Below are positions 33,162 to 43,063 of a stretch of 50,404 nt of DNA, piece after piece; positions within the stretch are counted from its first letter, which is position 1, and the number at the start of each line of letters is the position of its first letter. The position numbers were made by a program, and so were the translations under genes. Source of the stretch: CAYMQB01 sp964392665 (GTDB lineage: Bacteria; Hydrothermota; E44-bin80); the NCBI GenBank assembly GCA_964392665.1, contig CAYMQB010000013.1:1-50404 (forward strand), given 5' to 3'. The notes under the pieces were generated by a model. It saw nothing but the letters and a program-made list of their open reading frames with translations. It was not told the DNA's origin and searched no databases.

Positions 33162-34910
33162 TTGAGACATTTTGCTACATTAAAGAAATATTTTATTAAA
33201 TTTCTTCCAAGACTTATTATTGGTGTGATTGCACTGATAATTGTCGATGGTCTGCAGTTGGTGATTCCACGAATCCTTAAATATGCGGTTGATGGTATCA
33301 ACACAGGGAAGATTCAAGGTATTTTGCTTTTTAAATTCGCACTTGCCATTGTTCTGATTTCAGTTTTGATTGCTGTATTCAGGTTCTTCTGGAGGTACTT
33401 CGTCATTGGAAGCTCGATGAGGATTCAGGAATTGCTCAGGAATCGTTTTTTTTCGCATCTTCAAACTCTTTCGTTCAGTTACTACAATAGCACTAAAACG
33501 GGCGAACTAATGGCACTGGCATCGAATGATATACTTGCCGTTAGAAGGGCGATTGGGATTGGGCTTGTAATTTTAACGGATACGATTTTCCTAAGCATTG
33601 CTGCCATAATTATGATGCTCAAGATAAATGTAGTTTTAACTCTATATACACTAATTCCGTTACCATTGCTTTCCATATCGACATTCTTTATGGGAAGAGC
33701 ATTGCACACAAGATTCAAGAATGTTCAGGATGCATTTGCCAAATTGACGGATAAGGTTCAGGAAAATTTATCTGGTATCAGAGTTGTTAAGGCATTTGTG
33801 CAAGAATCATTCGAAGTGAAAAATTTCAGGAAGTACAATAAGTTTTTTATTAAAGAGAATATGCGGCTTGTGAAAATCTGGGGAGGTTTTTTCCCTCTTT
33901 TGATGTTTCTTGGGGGCATAAGCACTGCTATTGTTCTGTTCTGGGGTGGTAGACAGGTAATATTCAATATAATTACTTTAGGAGATTTCGTTGCGTTCAC
34001 AAGTTACCTCGCAATTCTTAGCTGGCCAATGATGGGGATTGGTTGGGTTGTGAATATTCTTCAAAGAGGGGCAGCATCCATGGGAAGGATAAATGAGGTT
34101 CTAAAGACCGAACCCGAAATAAAGAACCTGCCCAATGCGATAACCGTGAAGAAACCTCTCGAAGGGAAGATTGAACTTAAGGATATTAAATTCAAATATT
34201 CGAAAGAATTACCCTATGTGCTAAAATCAGTAAGTATAACGATAATGGAAAAGGAGCAGATTGCCATAGTAGGGAGAACTGGAGAAGGGAAAAGTACACT
34301 TGTTAGTCTTATCCCGAGGGTCTTGGAGCCTGAATCCGGAACTGTCGCCATTGATGGTAAGAATATAGAGAAATATGAGGTGAAAGGCATTAGAAGTAGA
34401 ATAGGTTTCGTCCCACAGGATACATTTCTTTTCTCCTTAACTTTGAAGGAGAACATTGCATTCGGTAAACCAAATGCGAGTATGGAAGAAATAATCAGGG
34501 CGGCAAAGATCGCACGGATTTATGATGAAATTATGGATTTTCCTATTAAATTCGATACCGTCATTGGTGAAAGAGGTATATCTCTTTCAGGGGGTCAAAA
34601 ACAGCGGATTGCAATCGCAAGGGCTGTGATACTTGATCCGGATATCCTTATTCTTGACGACGCTCTTTCTTCTGTAGATACGGAAACCGAGCAAAAGATA
34701 ATGCAGGCTCTTATGCCTGTAATGAAAAGACGAACGACAATCGTTATTACCCATCGAATATCAAGCATTAAGAATATTAATAGAATCATTGTAATCGATG
34801 ATGGAAGGATAAGAGAGGACGGAAATCATAATGAGCTTATGCAGAGAGCAGGTGTATACAGCAATCTGTATGAGAAGCAAATCCTGAGAGAAAGATTGGA
34901 GAAAAATTAG
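33162..34910 (+). CDS. ABC exporter half-transporter with degenerate ATPase site (TM287/YheI-like)
   Basis: 582 residues. Six membrane segments (about 15-290), then the ATPase: Walker A GRTGEGKST near 371, LSGGQ signature, Walker B ILILDDALSSVD near 495 with Asp where the catalytic Glu should be, and the H-loop THR. That swap is the mark of the non-catalytic partner in heterodimeric exporters such as TM287/288. The partner gene follows after 1 nt. Start is TTG 33162, the only in-frame option, without a Shine-Dalgarno. Confidence 0.88.
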   Translation: MRHFATLKKYFIKFLPRLIIGVIALIIVDGLQLVIPRILKYAVDGINTGKIQGILLFKFALAIVLISVLIAVFRFFWRYFVIGSSMRIQELLRNRFFSHLQTLSFSYYNSTKTGELMALASNDILAVRRAIGIGLVILTDTIFLSIAAIIMMLKINVVLTLYTLIPLPLLSISTFFMGRALHTRFKNVQDAFAKLTDKVQENLSGIRVVKAFVQESFEVKNFRKYNKFFIKENMRLVKIWGGFFPLLMFLGGISTAIVLFWGGRQVIFNIITLGDFVAFTSYLAILSWPMMGIGWVVNILQRGAASMGRINEVLKTEPEIKNLPNAITVKKPLEGKIELKDIKFKYSKELPYVLKSVSITIMEKEQIAIVGRTGEGKSTLVSLIPRVLEPESGTVAIDGKNIEKYEVKGIRSRIGFVPQDTFLFSLTLKENIAFGKPNASMEEIIRAAKIARIYDEIMDFPIKFDTVIGERGISLSGGQKQRIAIARAVILDPDILILDDALSSVDTETEQKIMQALMPVMKRRTTIVITHRISSIKNINRIIVIDDGRIREDGNHNELMQRAGVYSNLYEKQILRERLEKN

Positions 34911-34911
34911 T

Positions 34912-36999
34912 ATGCATCGAGGCGGTTTTTACCAGCAAGAAGAGCAGTTGTCGAAACCTTATGATGCCCATCTAATGAAAAGGTTAATAGGGTTTGTAAA
35001 ACCCTACAGCTGGCTAATCGTTATATCTATAATTCTCCTTTTCTTCATTACTGGATTTAGCCTTTCTCTTCCTTATATAACCAAGATTGCTATAGATTCA
35101 TTTATTACTCCACCGGGTAGATTTGTTGATTCGGAAGCCCTTAAGATTATGGATGAAACCGTAATCAAAAAAGCAATATTTAAGGTTGGAGACGGATATA
35201 TCATTGATTTAAGAAAAATCGACAAGGTTACGAAATATGAGTTAGAAAGGAAGCGGTTGTACAGAGAAAAATATTTCATTATTGAAAAGGAACAAATCGA
35301 TAAAAATATTTTGAATTCTCTTAAATTAGGCAAAATTTTGTGTACAAACGGAGACTATGTTTTCCTGAGAGCTGATAGGACTAATGAACTAACCATAAAT
35401 CAAATTATTGGCATACGAAAAAAGGATATTCGAGGTATCAATCGTCTTGCCATCCTCTTTGGTTTAATTCTCTTGTTGTCCTTTGTCTTTAATTATGTTC
35501 AGGTTTATATCCTTCAGTATACAGGTCAGAAGGTTATGTTTGATTTGAGAATGAAGATATTTTCACACCTTCAGAGCTTGAATGTTTCGTTTTTCGACAA
35601 GAGTCCTGTCGGAAGATTGGTTACAAGGGTAACAAATGATGTTCAGGTGATAAATGAAATGTTTACAAATGTTATCGTTTTTCTTTTTAGTGATATTTTC
35701 ATCCTTTCAGGGGTTGTCATAATAATGTTCCGTCTTAACTGGCAACTTGCTTTGGTAACGATGGTCGTTACACCGATAATAATTTTCGTTACAGTTATTT
35801 TCAGAAATAAGGTAAGAAAAGCATATAGATGGGTAAGACTTACCGTTGCAAAGATAAACGTTTCACTGCAGGAAAATATCTCCGGTATCAGGGTTGTTCA
35901 GCTTTTTGCTCGTGAGAAGGAAAATAGAAAACATTTTGAGGAGATAAATAAGGAGAATTATAATGCCAATATGTCACAGCTTGTTATTTTTGCCATTTTC
36001 AGACCTTTAGTTGAAATTATCAGCGCACTTGCTGTTGCTCTAATTGTATGGTATGGTGGAGGAAGGGTAATTGAACAAACACTTACACTTGGTGCACTGG
36101 TTGCTTTTCTTGCTTATGTTGAAAGATTCTTTCAACCAATAAGAGACTTGAGTGAAAAGTACAACATACTTCAGGCTGCTATGGCTTCAAGTGAGAGAAT
36201 TTTCTTGCTTCTAGACAAGAAAGAGGAATTGGAATCCAATAAGGGAAGGTTTGAGATTAAGGGTTTAAAAGGAGAAATACAGTTCGATAGGGTTTGGTTT
36301 GCATACAATAATGCAAACTATGTCTTAAAGGACATATCATTTACCGTGAAAGCAGGCGAAAGTCTTGCAATAGTGGGTGCGACCGGCGCAGGGAAGACTT
36401 CTCTAATCAATATCCTTCTGAGATTTTACGAGTTTGCAAAGGGTAAAATAAGGCTTGATGGTGTGGATATAACGGAAATTGACAAAAGTTTCCTGAGAAA
36501 GAAAATCGGTGTAGTATTACAGGACGTCTTTCTTTTTTCAGGTTCCATAAAAAGAAATATAGCATTGAGCAAACAGGAAATTGATGAGAATGAACTTGAG
36601 AGGGTTGCAAAGTACGTTAATGCAGATAGGTTTATCAACAGGATACCTCTCAGATTTGAAGCAGATGTGAGAGAGAGGGGGGTGTCACTATCTCAAGGGG
36701 AAAGACAACTTTTAGCATTTGCAAGAGCCCTCACTTATAATCCAAAAATTCTTATTCTGGATGAAGCTACCTCAAGTGTGGATTCAGTGACCGAGTCTCT
36801 TATTCAGGATGCACTTGGAAAACTTATGAAAGGAAGAACTTCCATAGTAATTGCTCATAGATTGTCTACCATCGAGAGAATCGACAATATAATTGTTCTT
36901 CACAAAGGGAGAATCGTTGAAAGGGGGACTCACAATGAACTGCTTTCAAAGAAGGGATTTTATTACGATCTCTACAGAGTTCAACTACTAAAGAGTTAA
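34912..36999 (+). CDS. ABC exporter half-transporter, catalytic partner (TM288/YheH-like)
   Basis: 695 residues. Walker A GATGAGKTS near 488, LSQGERQ signature, Walker B ILILDEATSSVD near 612 with the catalytic Glu present, H-loop AHRLST. Between the first two membrane segments lies an insert of about 100 residues (about 65-170), as in long YheH-type subunits and absent from the partner. Together the two genes encode one heterodimeric exporter, probably for lipids or hydrophobic compounds (inference). Confidence 0.9.
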   Translation: MHRGGFYQQEEQLSKPYDAHLMKRLIGFVKPYSWLIVISIILLFFITGFSLSLPYITKIAIDSFITPPGRFVDSEALKIMDETVIKKAIFKVGDGYIIDLRKIDKVTKYELERKRLYREKYFIIEKEQIDKNILNSLKLGKILCTNGDYVFLRADRTNELTINQIIGIRKKDIRGINRLAILFGLILLLSFVFNYVQVYILQYTGQKVMFDLRMKIFSHLQSLNVSFFDKSPVGRLVTRVTNDVQVINEMFTNVIVFLFSDIFILSGVVIIMFRLNWQLALVTMVVTPIIIFVTVIFRNKVRKAYRWVRLTVAKINVSLQENISGIRVVQLFAREKENRKHFEEINKENYNANMSQLVIFAIFRPLVEIISALAVALIVWYGGGRVIEQTLTLGALVAFLAYVERFFQPIRDLSEKYNILQAAMASSERIFLLLDKKEELESNKGRFEIKGLKGEIQFDRVWFAYNNANYVLKDISFTVKAGESLAIVGATGAGKTSLINILLRFYEFAKGKIRLDGVDITEIDKSFLRKKIGVVLQDVFLFSGSIKRNIALSKQEIDENELERVAKYVNADRFINRIPLRFEADVRERGVSLSQGERQLLAFARALTYNPKILILDEATSSVDSVTESLIQDALGKLMKGRTSIVIAHRLSTIERIDNIIVLHKGRIVERGTHNELLSKKGFYYDLYRVQLLKS

Positions 37000-37044
37000 T
37001 GATTTTGAATTGAGTATTTGGAAGGCATTGATAAAGGGAATGAA

Positions 37045-39423
37045 ATGAAAAAGATGTTTTTTTGTTTATATTGCATCCTCATTATAACAAGTTACACATA
37101 CGCTTGGTCCTATGTAGTACCGAGCATTTCCAATCGCTCCGTTTTTCATCAGAGGAAAGGTCAGCAGTATTTTCAGAAGAAAGATTATGCGAGGGCAATT
37201 GCTGAATTCGAGTTAGCCTATGATTTTTCATTTACGAGTAGAGAAAGGAATAATGCTTTGATTAAAAAGGTTGTCTCGATGATGAGAGTTGGGAATTATG
37301 ATAGAGCGATAAATGTTATTGATACAAGGGAAAGAGAAAGAGAACAGGAGAGTGAGTTCCTTTTTATTAAGGCAGAGTGCTTGCAAAGGTTGGGTAAGAC
37401 TAATAAGGCTATCGTGGTTTTTGACAGCCTCATTTACATGGAAGAAAATGAGAACAACAAGGTTTTTTATCATATAAAAGAAGGATTACTTTTCCTCTCT
37501 CTTGACTCTCTTGACAAAGGCGAGAAGACCTTCTCTGAAGTTATGGTGAATCTTCAACAGAAAGGAATTGGTAGAACAAGTTCAGAGGATGAGCAGCTAA
37601 AACTTGCCATTTATTCTCTTGGTTATATTGCATTCAGAAAAGGCAATTATGGAAGAGCAGAGAGGTTTTTTTGGTTTCTTTCAAATAACTATGGAAGCGA
37701 TAATGAATTTGGTCCAAAGTCGGCACTTTACTATGCGCTTACACTTGGAATTGAAGATAAGCAAGAGGAATCGAAGGACATTTTAGAAAAAGCAGAATCG
37801 AATGGTATGAAAGAGGCTTTTTCTATCAATGGTTACCTATTCTATAGAAACAGGGAGTTCGACAAGGCAATAGAGCAGTTTCAGGTGGTTGTAGAAGATA
37901 CTTTTCTACCAACGGAAACCGAAAAGCTGGTAACAATTCTTTCGGGTGAGTGCAGCTATTTCCATAAAGACTATGGAAGTGCAACAGAATATTACAGAAA
38001 ATATGCAAAACTGGTTAGCTCTATCGAGCTTAAGAAACCGGCACTTTATGGTCTTGCGTGGGCGTATTTCAGAATGGGAAAATATTCGAATGCTTATGCT
38101 GTTCTTAAAGATATTCTTGTTCTGTTTCCTGAGAGTGAATTCCTGGGGACTATAGAGAAGCTATCTGCGCTTTCTCTTTTCTATATGGGAGAGCACAGAG
38201 AGGCAAAGTATCATTTCTCGAAACTGCTAGCTCTGGATCACCAGCTTGAGGATAAGGATAGAATTTACTACTTACGGGGAAAAAGCGAATTTTATCTTCA
38301 TGAATATGATAAAGCTAATGATGATTTTCAAAAGATAATTTCTGATTTTCCTGTCTCTCGATGGAAGTCTCACTCGGAGAATATGATAGCAAAGATATAT
38401 TTTGAAACCGAAGATTATGCAGAGGCATACAGAATTTACAGTAAGCTTCTTTCTAAAACACTCTCTTCTAATCTACTCGACGAGGTGAGACTGCAAACTG
38501 AAAGATGCTTGTTACACTTGGGATACTATAACAATCCAATAGAGATGAGTAAGGTTTTTGTTAGAAAATATCCTGAAAGCTCCAAAAGTCCAGACATGCA
38601 GTTGGAGATTGCCGAATACTATTTTCAACTGCAGAGATACTGGGAAGCGATTAGGGAGTATGAAAGATTTCTCAATCTGTTCAAGGATGAGAGGAGAGGA
38701 CGTTTTGTTCTCTTCAAGCTTGCTGGTAGTTATTTGGAGATAGGATATTTTGAGAAATCTCTGGAAATGTTCAACAAGCTTATAAGCGGGAAAGATGAAT
38801 ATGCGGAATCCGCACTATTGTCAATGGGCGATATACTTTTTTCAAAAGAAAGATTCAAAGAATCGATTGATATATTAAAGGAACTTACAAAAAGATTTCC
38901 GAAAAGCAATATGAAAGATTATGCAGATTTTGTAATTGGTAAGAGCTATCTTGAACTCAATATGCCAAAAGAGGCAAGAGTTTCATTTGAAAGAGTTGTT
39001 AAAAGCAAACAGATATTTGAATTCAAGGAAAAGTCGAAACTTCTTTATGCAAAAACGCTATACCTTGAAGGGAAAGGTGAAGATTATTTATCTTACCTGG
39101 AGAAACTGATAAATACCGGGAAAAATTGGTTGAGGGTTGAAGCATATTTTCTCAAGGCAGAATACAAGAAGGAAATAGGTAGATTTAGGGAAGCGATGGA
39201 TCTGTACGAACAATCATCAGAATTGTTTGAATCCAATTTATTAAAGGTTAAGGCTCTTTATGAGGCAGGGCTTTCTGCCGAAGCAGTTATGTTGTTCGAT
39301 AAGGCAATAGATTATTACACTCAAGCTTTAAACATTTCCGAGGAAGAAGGCAAGAAACTTAGGATTGAAGAAAGAATCAAGAAAGTTAGAAAGATGAAAC
39401 TTAAAGAAACAAGAAAGCAATAA
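37045..39423 (+). CDS. Large exported TPR protein
   Basis: 792 residues from ATG 37045 (GGGA upstream; the earlier TTG gives an unnatural pre-sequence). Signal peptide about 1-21 (CILIITSYTYA). The rest is a series of TPR units of about 34-37 residues (KGQQYFQKKDYARAIAEFEL, KGNYGRAERFFWFL, YFRMGKYSNAYAVLKDILVL, YYFQLQRYWEAIREYERFL and others). Probably a periplasmic or outer-membrane scaffold. Neighbours are the ABC exporter (45 nt upstream) and the lipoate ligase-like gene (8 nt downstream). Confidence 0.75.
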   Translation: MKKMFFCLYCILIITSYTYAWSYVVPSISNRSVFHQRKGQQYFQKKDYARAIAEFELAYDFSFTSRERNNALIKKVVSMMRVGNYDRAINVIDTREREREQESEFLFIKAECLQRLGKTNKAIVVFDSLIYMEENENNKVFYHIKEGLLFLSLDSLDKGEKTFSEVMVNLQQKGIGRTSSEDEQLKLAIYSLGYIAFRKGNYGRAERFFWFLSNNYGSDNEFGPKSALYYALTLGIEDKQEESKDILEKAESNGMKEAFSINGYLFYRNREFDKAIEQFQVVVEDTFLPTETEKLVTILSGECSYFHKDYGSATEYYRKYAKLVSSIELKKPALYGLAWAYFRMGKYSNAYAVLKDILVLFPESEFLGTIEKLSALSLFYMGEHREAKYHFSKLLALDHQLEDKDRIYYLRGKSEFYLHEYDKANDDFQKIISDFPVSRWKSHSENMIAKIYFETEDYAEAYRIYSKLLSKTLSSNLLDEVRLQTERCLLHLGYYNNPIEMSKVFVRKYPESSKSPDMQLEIAEYYFQLQRYWEAIREYERFLNLFKDERRGRFVLFKLAGSYLEIGYFEKSLEMFNKLISGKDEYAESALLSMGDILFSKERFKESIDILKELTKRFPKSNMKDYADFVIGKSYLELNMPKEARVSFERVVKSKQIFEFKEKSKLLYAKTLYLEGKGEDYLSYLEKLINTGKNWLRVEAYFLKAEYKKEIGRFREAMDLYEQSSELFESNLLKVKALYEAGLSAEAVMLFDKAIDYYTQALNISEEEGKKLRIEERIKKVRKMKLKETRKQ

Positions 39424-39431
39424 GGCAAGAT

Positions 39432-40229
39432 ATGAGACTTATTGTAATGAAAGACGAAGATGCGTTTACCCAGATGGCTGTCGATGAGGTAATACTTGAT
39501 GAAGTTATCGAAGATAGTTCGACGGAAACGGTAAGATTCTATAGTTTCGAACCCCCTGCAATTACAATAGGAAAATTGCAGAGTATAGATGATATTGATG
39601 TAGATTACTGCAGAGCAAATAGTATCGATGTTGTAAGAAGATTAACGGGAGGAAGAGCGGTTGTGCATTCCAATGATTTCACTTTCAGTTTTATCCTTAA
39701 GAAAGATAATCATTTCTTTCAGGATAAGGGTAGAGGTACTATATATGAAACTTACAGGGCAGTCTCTAAAATCTTTCTCTCTGCACTTCTCAATCTGGGT
39801 TTCCCTGCCAAATGGGAGAGATACAGATACAATAACTTGGGAAAGGGGGAAGGTAAAAATCATAGGAATCCTCTATGTTTCAGTTCCACAACAAGATACG
39901 AGTTAACGGTAGGAGCAAGAAAGATTTTAGGAATTGCGCAATACAGGAAGAAAAATAGTATTCTTGTCCAGGGTTCGTTGGTTTTGAGGAATCCCGATAG
40001 TAAATTCCTAAGGATACTCTCTTCCGGGCTTTCCTTGGATAATGCTCTTCTTCTAGATAACACAATCGATGTGAGCTTCGATGAGTTTGGAGAAGTTTTG
40101 AAGAGTGAAATCCGTAGAACGAGTTGCATATCGTTAGAGAATGGAAAAATGTGTAACAAGGAACTAGGAAAAATTAGTGCTGTCAAGAGAAAATATGCTT
40201 CTTTGGCCTGGAATCATCCCGGAGGTTAG
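39432..40229 (+). CDS. Lipoate-protein ligase A/octanoyltransferase LipM-like
   Basis: 265 residues. BPL/LplA fold: FYSFEPPAITIGKLQ near 38, RRLTGGRAVVHSND near 69-82, and the lysine loop GARKILGIAQYRKKNSILVQGS near 160 (split motif). Attaches lipoyl or octanoyl groups to lipoyl-domain proteins. It lacks the extra C-terminal LplA domain, which favours LipM/LplA-N-only types. Starts 8 nt after the TPR gene. Confidence 0.85.
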   Translation: MRLIVMKDEDAFTQMAVDEVILDEVIEDSSTETVRFYSFEPPAITIGKLQSIDDIDVDYCRANSIDVVRRLTGGRAVVHSNDFTFSFILKKDNHFFQDKGRGTIYETYRAVSKIFLSALLNLGFPAKWERYRYNNLGKGEGKNHRNPLCFSSTTRYELTVGARKILGIAQYRKKNSILVQGSLVLRNPDSKFLRILSSGLSLDNALLLDNTIDVSFDEFGEVLKSEIRRTSCISLENGKMCNKELGKISAVKRKYASLAWNHPGG

Positions 40230-40264
40230 TAGATGACCAAAAAGATTCAATTACGTTTTTTTGC

Positions 40265-40293
40265 TTGACAAAGACAGTATTTAACCGTATAAT
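40265..40293 (+). promoter_or_regulatory. Consensus promoter of the DUF4388/roadblock operon
   Basis: TTGACA (40265-40270), 17-nt spacer, TATAAT (40288-40293): a perfect match to the sigma-70 consensus, the best in the window. The start codon lies 84 nt downstream. Confidence 0.9.
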
Positions 40294-40377
40294 TATTTCT
40301 ATACTTAGCACAACTATGGGACAATTCAATAGTTGAACAATAATGAAGTTAAAATAATGAAAATAAGATAAAAACTA

Positions 40378-41250
40378 ATGGGACTCGTTGCATCTCTTTC
40401 CGATTTTACTGCAAGTGAGATTTTTTTCCTATTAACCAGGTTCGATAAAACGGGTCGGATAGAACTCCGTTCTGACAGGGAAAAGGGAGAAGTTTACTTT
40501 TCAAAAGGTAAAGTTGTTCACGCTTCGTACAGAAAAATAAAGGGAGTAGAGGCGTTGTATCATCTTTCAATCTTCGTTAACGGGCAGATTGAGTTTTATC
40601 CTAACGAGAAGACAACTGAATCGACCATAAAGGATGAAGTTTCCAAACTCATCGGTGAGATAGAGAGAAGAAGGGTTGAAGTTAGCAATTTGAAAGCCAA
40701 ACTTCCGCCTTTCGATACCATTCTTGTTAAGTCATCCAATCCACCAGAAGACGCGGTTGCTTTGAGAAAGGACGATTGGAAATTGCTTATCCTGATGGAT
40801 GGTAAGAATGACATTACGCAGGTTATTGAAAAAAGTGGTATGGGTGCTTTGGAAGTTTACAAAACAGTTGCCTGGTTTTTGGAGAAAAATCTAATTTGCG
40901 ACCCAAAAGAAATTGAGAGAACGACCAGGGAACGTGTCAAATTTTTGAACATTCTTTTTATCGAACTCTCTACGCTTGGAGTTGCCGAAAAAGAATGGAT
41001 CGATGTTGTTAAGACGACGATGGATAAAACAGAAGTTGGGAAAGTAATATCAGCAAATATCATATTTAGAGATTCCACGCTTTCGGCAAAAAAAGATATG
41101 AAGATAGATAGCTCCAGGAGTGAAATAGAAGGAGTGTTTTCGGAAGCGATCAAAATTCTGGAAGGAAAATGTAAGAATGAATTTGGACCAATGTTAACAA
41201 AAACAAAATTTGCTGTAGCTGTTAAAAAACTTAATGAAACGAGAAAATAA
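40378..41250 (+). CDS. DUF4388 protein with unknown C-terminal domain
   Basis: 290 residues. Residues 1-95 are DUF4388 (LSDFTASEIFFLLTRFDKTGRIEL, GEVYFSKGKVVHASY), a domain linked to two-component and gliding/Mgl-type signalling. 96-175 resembles a winged-helix region (LILMDGKNDITQVIEKSG). The last 105 residues appear to share a domain with the next gene: both show an E-x-S ... EW-hxxV ... pattern (ELSTLG..EKEWIDVV here). Stop overlaps the next start (TAATG). Soluble. Confidence 0.75.
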   Translation: MGLVASLSDFTASEIFFLLTRFDKTGRIELRSDREKGEVYFSKGKVVHASYRKIKGVEALYHLSIFVNGQIEFYPNEKTTESTIKDEVSKLIGEIERRRVEVSNLKAKLPPFDTILVKSSNPPEDAVALRKDDWKLLILMDGKNDITQVIEKSGMGALEVYKTVAWFLEKNLICDPKEIERTTRERVKFLNILFIELSTLGVAEKEWIDVVKTTMDKTEVGKVISANIIFRDSTLSAKKDMKIDSSRSEIEGVFSEAIKILEGKCKNEFGPMLTKTKFAVAVKKLNETRK

Positions 41251-41960
41251 TGTTTGAAACATTTGTGAAGAGAATTATGAGTATCGATGGAGTTAGCGGT
41301 TGTATTGCCGTTAATCAGCAGGATGGTTCTAAAATCTTAGAACAAGGAAAAATAACACCTGCACTGGAAGACATTACTGCATTTTTTGGTTCAGGTTTTG
41401 ATGTAGTTGCTTCTTCTCTTGAAATAAAGGGTTTAAGATTGAGTTATCTGGAGAAGGAGAACCAAAAAATAGTTATCGTAGTTAAGGAAAATGGCTACAT
41501 AGGGTGTGAAATTGAAAGTGAGGCTTCTTTCGAGAGAATCGTAGAGGATGTAGTAAAAGCCGAGAAACCGCAGGTTGAAGAGAAAGAAACGGAGAAAATA
41601 GAGGTGCCTACAGTCGAGTTAAGCCAGGAAGGGCGTTTTCTCGAAAGCAAAATACGGCAGATCAATCTATTGATTGATGAATTCAGCGAAGGAAAAGATA
41701 GAGAAGAATGGGTGAAAATTGTCGAACAGAAATTTAGCGAAAATGATGAAAGAAAAGCAATACAGAATGTAATACAATACGATGGAAATACTATAACATT
41801 CACGGGAACTCTCGACAAAGATGTGAAAGAAGAAGAAATAGCTGCTATCTCAAAATTGATAACAGATTCTTTATGCAGGAAAGCGGTTGAAGCACATGGT
41901 GCAATTGAAGCTAAGAAAAAAGTCCATAATGTGATCGAGAAATTAGGAATCGGAAGATGA
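41250..41960 (+). CDS. Roadblock/LC7-like protein
   Basis: 236 residues. Residues 1-100 look like a roadblock/LC7 fold (IMSIDGVSGCIAVNQQDGSK, then paired strands around IVIVVKENGYIGCEIES). Roadblock proteins act as partners of small GTPases such as MglA. An acidic linker (100-125) leads to the C-terminal domain (EFSEGKDREEWVKIVEQKF) similar to the preceding protein's. ATGA overlap with the next gene. Confidence 0.6.
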   Translation: MFETFVKRIMSIDGVSGCIAVNQQDGSKILEQGKITPALEDITAFFGSGFDVVASSLEIKGLRLSYLEKENQKIVIVVKENGYIGCEIESEASFERIVEDVVKAEKPQVEEKETEKIEVPTVELSQEGRFLESKIRQINLLIDEFSEGKDREEWVKIVEQKFSENDERKAIQNVIQYDGNTITFTGTLDKDVKEEEIAAISKLITDSLCRKAVEAHGAIEAKKKVHNVIEKLGIGR

Positions 41961-42637
41961 GGGCGTTAATCCAGAAGTTGAGCAATAATAAAGACATACT
42001 TGGTGCCTTTTATTTCAAGGGTGATAATAATCTTTTCTCATTCACCGATCAGTACAGCGTACCTGACTCGAGAATCAAAAGAATTGCACTGGTTCTTTCG
42101 CAGACGATGGATGCGTTGGGTGGAGGGGTATTTAGAAGATTCTTTCTGGAAGGAGAAGATAAGAGAGTTTCCATTTTTCAACACAGTGGGGGTTACTGTG
42201 GAATAGTTTTTTCGAACATTGTCCCTTTTAGGAATATCGAGAATATTTTTGTCGAAGCTGTTTCCGAAGCCAAAGAGATTGCAGTGGAAAAGGAAGTTCC
42301 TGCAAAGGAAAAGCCAAAACTAAAACTTGCCGAGAAACCAAAGAAGATATCTAAAGAAAAACTCGCAGTTAAAATCGCTCCAAAAGAGGATATTATTTTG
42401 AATCCTTCTATTTTTGCGAAGATTAGAGAAATCTTAATTGAATACCTTGGCGATTTTAGTGATACGATATTCGAAAATCAGATGTCGGATATGAAATTGG
42501 ATGAAAAATCGGCTTCACTATCCGGAGTTCAGAAACTGTGTTTCTCACTTCAAAAAGCGTCTGCAATGTTAATAGGTCCATCAAGTGCAAGGGAGATGGT
42601 TGACAAACTGCTTACGACAATAAAAAGTGAAAAATAA
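41957..42637 (+). CDS. Second roadblock-like protein
   Basis: 226 residues. Residues 1-105 again look roadblock-like (LSNNKDILGAFYFKGDNN; FFLEGEDKRVSIFQHSGGY). A Lys/Glu-rich linker (about 110-140) joins a C-terminal helical region (FAKIREILIEYLGDFSD, KASAMLIGPSSAREMVDKLL) that may be a diverged copy of the C-terminal domain in the two upstream proteins. The three genes are translationally coupled, which suggests a fixed complex. Confidence 0.55.
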   Translation: MRALIQKLSNNKDILGAFYFKGDNNLFSFTDQYSVPDSRIKRIALVLSQTMDALGGGVFRRFFLEGEDKRVSIFQHSGGYCGIVFSNIVPFRNIENIFVEAVSEAKEIAVEKEVPAKEKPKLKLAEKPKKISKEKLAVKIAPKEDIILNPSIFAKIREILIEYLGDFSDTIFENQMSDMKLDEKSASLSGVQKLCFSLQKASAMLIGPSSAREMVDKLLTTIKSEK

Positions 42638-42682
42638 AGAATAATGTGAGTTAGATCCCAATTAATTGGCAAGGAGGTCTTA

Positions 42683-43060
42683 ATGACAAAATTGTTGATG
42701 TTGTTTGCTTCTCTCACATCTCAATGGCCCAGTGAGGTTGTTTTTTGGAAAAATATATCGAGTTTTCTTTTGATTGGAGGCGCAATAATTCTATGGCTCA
42801 GTCTTATCCTTTTCAGTGTTGTTGCAAAGAAATACGAAATCGTTTTGAGAAAAAAAACTGATTGGCAGTTTATGATAATTGCACCATCAGGTATTCTTAT
42901 CTTTGCAATCATAAAAGCTTACGCTGCTGTTGTAAAAGGTTTCTTGAAAATGACAATCACACAAAGCTGGATTGCGTATGGTATTTTCTTTTTATCGGGG
43001 ATATTATCCCTTGTCGCGGCGCTTAGGTTCTATAATGTGGTAAAACCAAAAAAGGGGTAA
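42683..43060 (+). CDS. Small membrane protein, unknown (three segments)
   Basis: 125 residues, three membrane segments (about 27-49, 66-84, 93-113), C-terminal VVKPKKG. GGAGGT precedes ATG 42683. Downstream of the roadblock triad by 45 nt; the partner gene follows after 3 nt. Family not recognised. Confidence 0.65.
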   Translation: MTKLLMLFASLTSQWPSEVVFWKNISSFLLIGGAIILWLSLILFSVVAKKYEIVLRKKTDWQFMIIAPSGILIFAIIKAYAAVVKGFLKMTITQSWIAYGIFFLSGILSLVAALRFYNVVKPKKG

Positions 43061-43063
43061 GAA

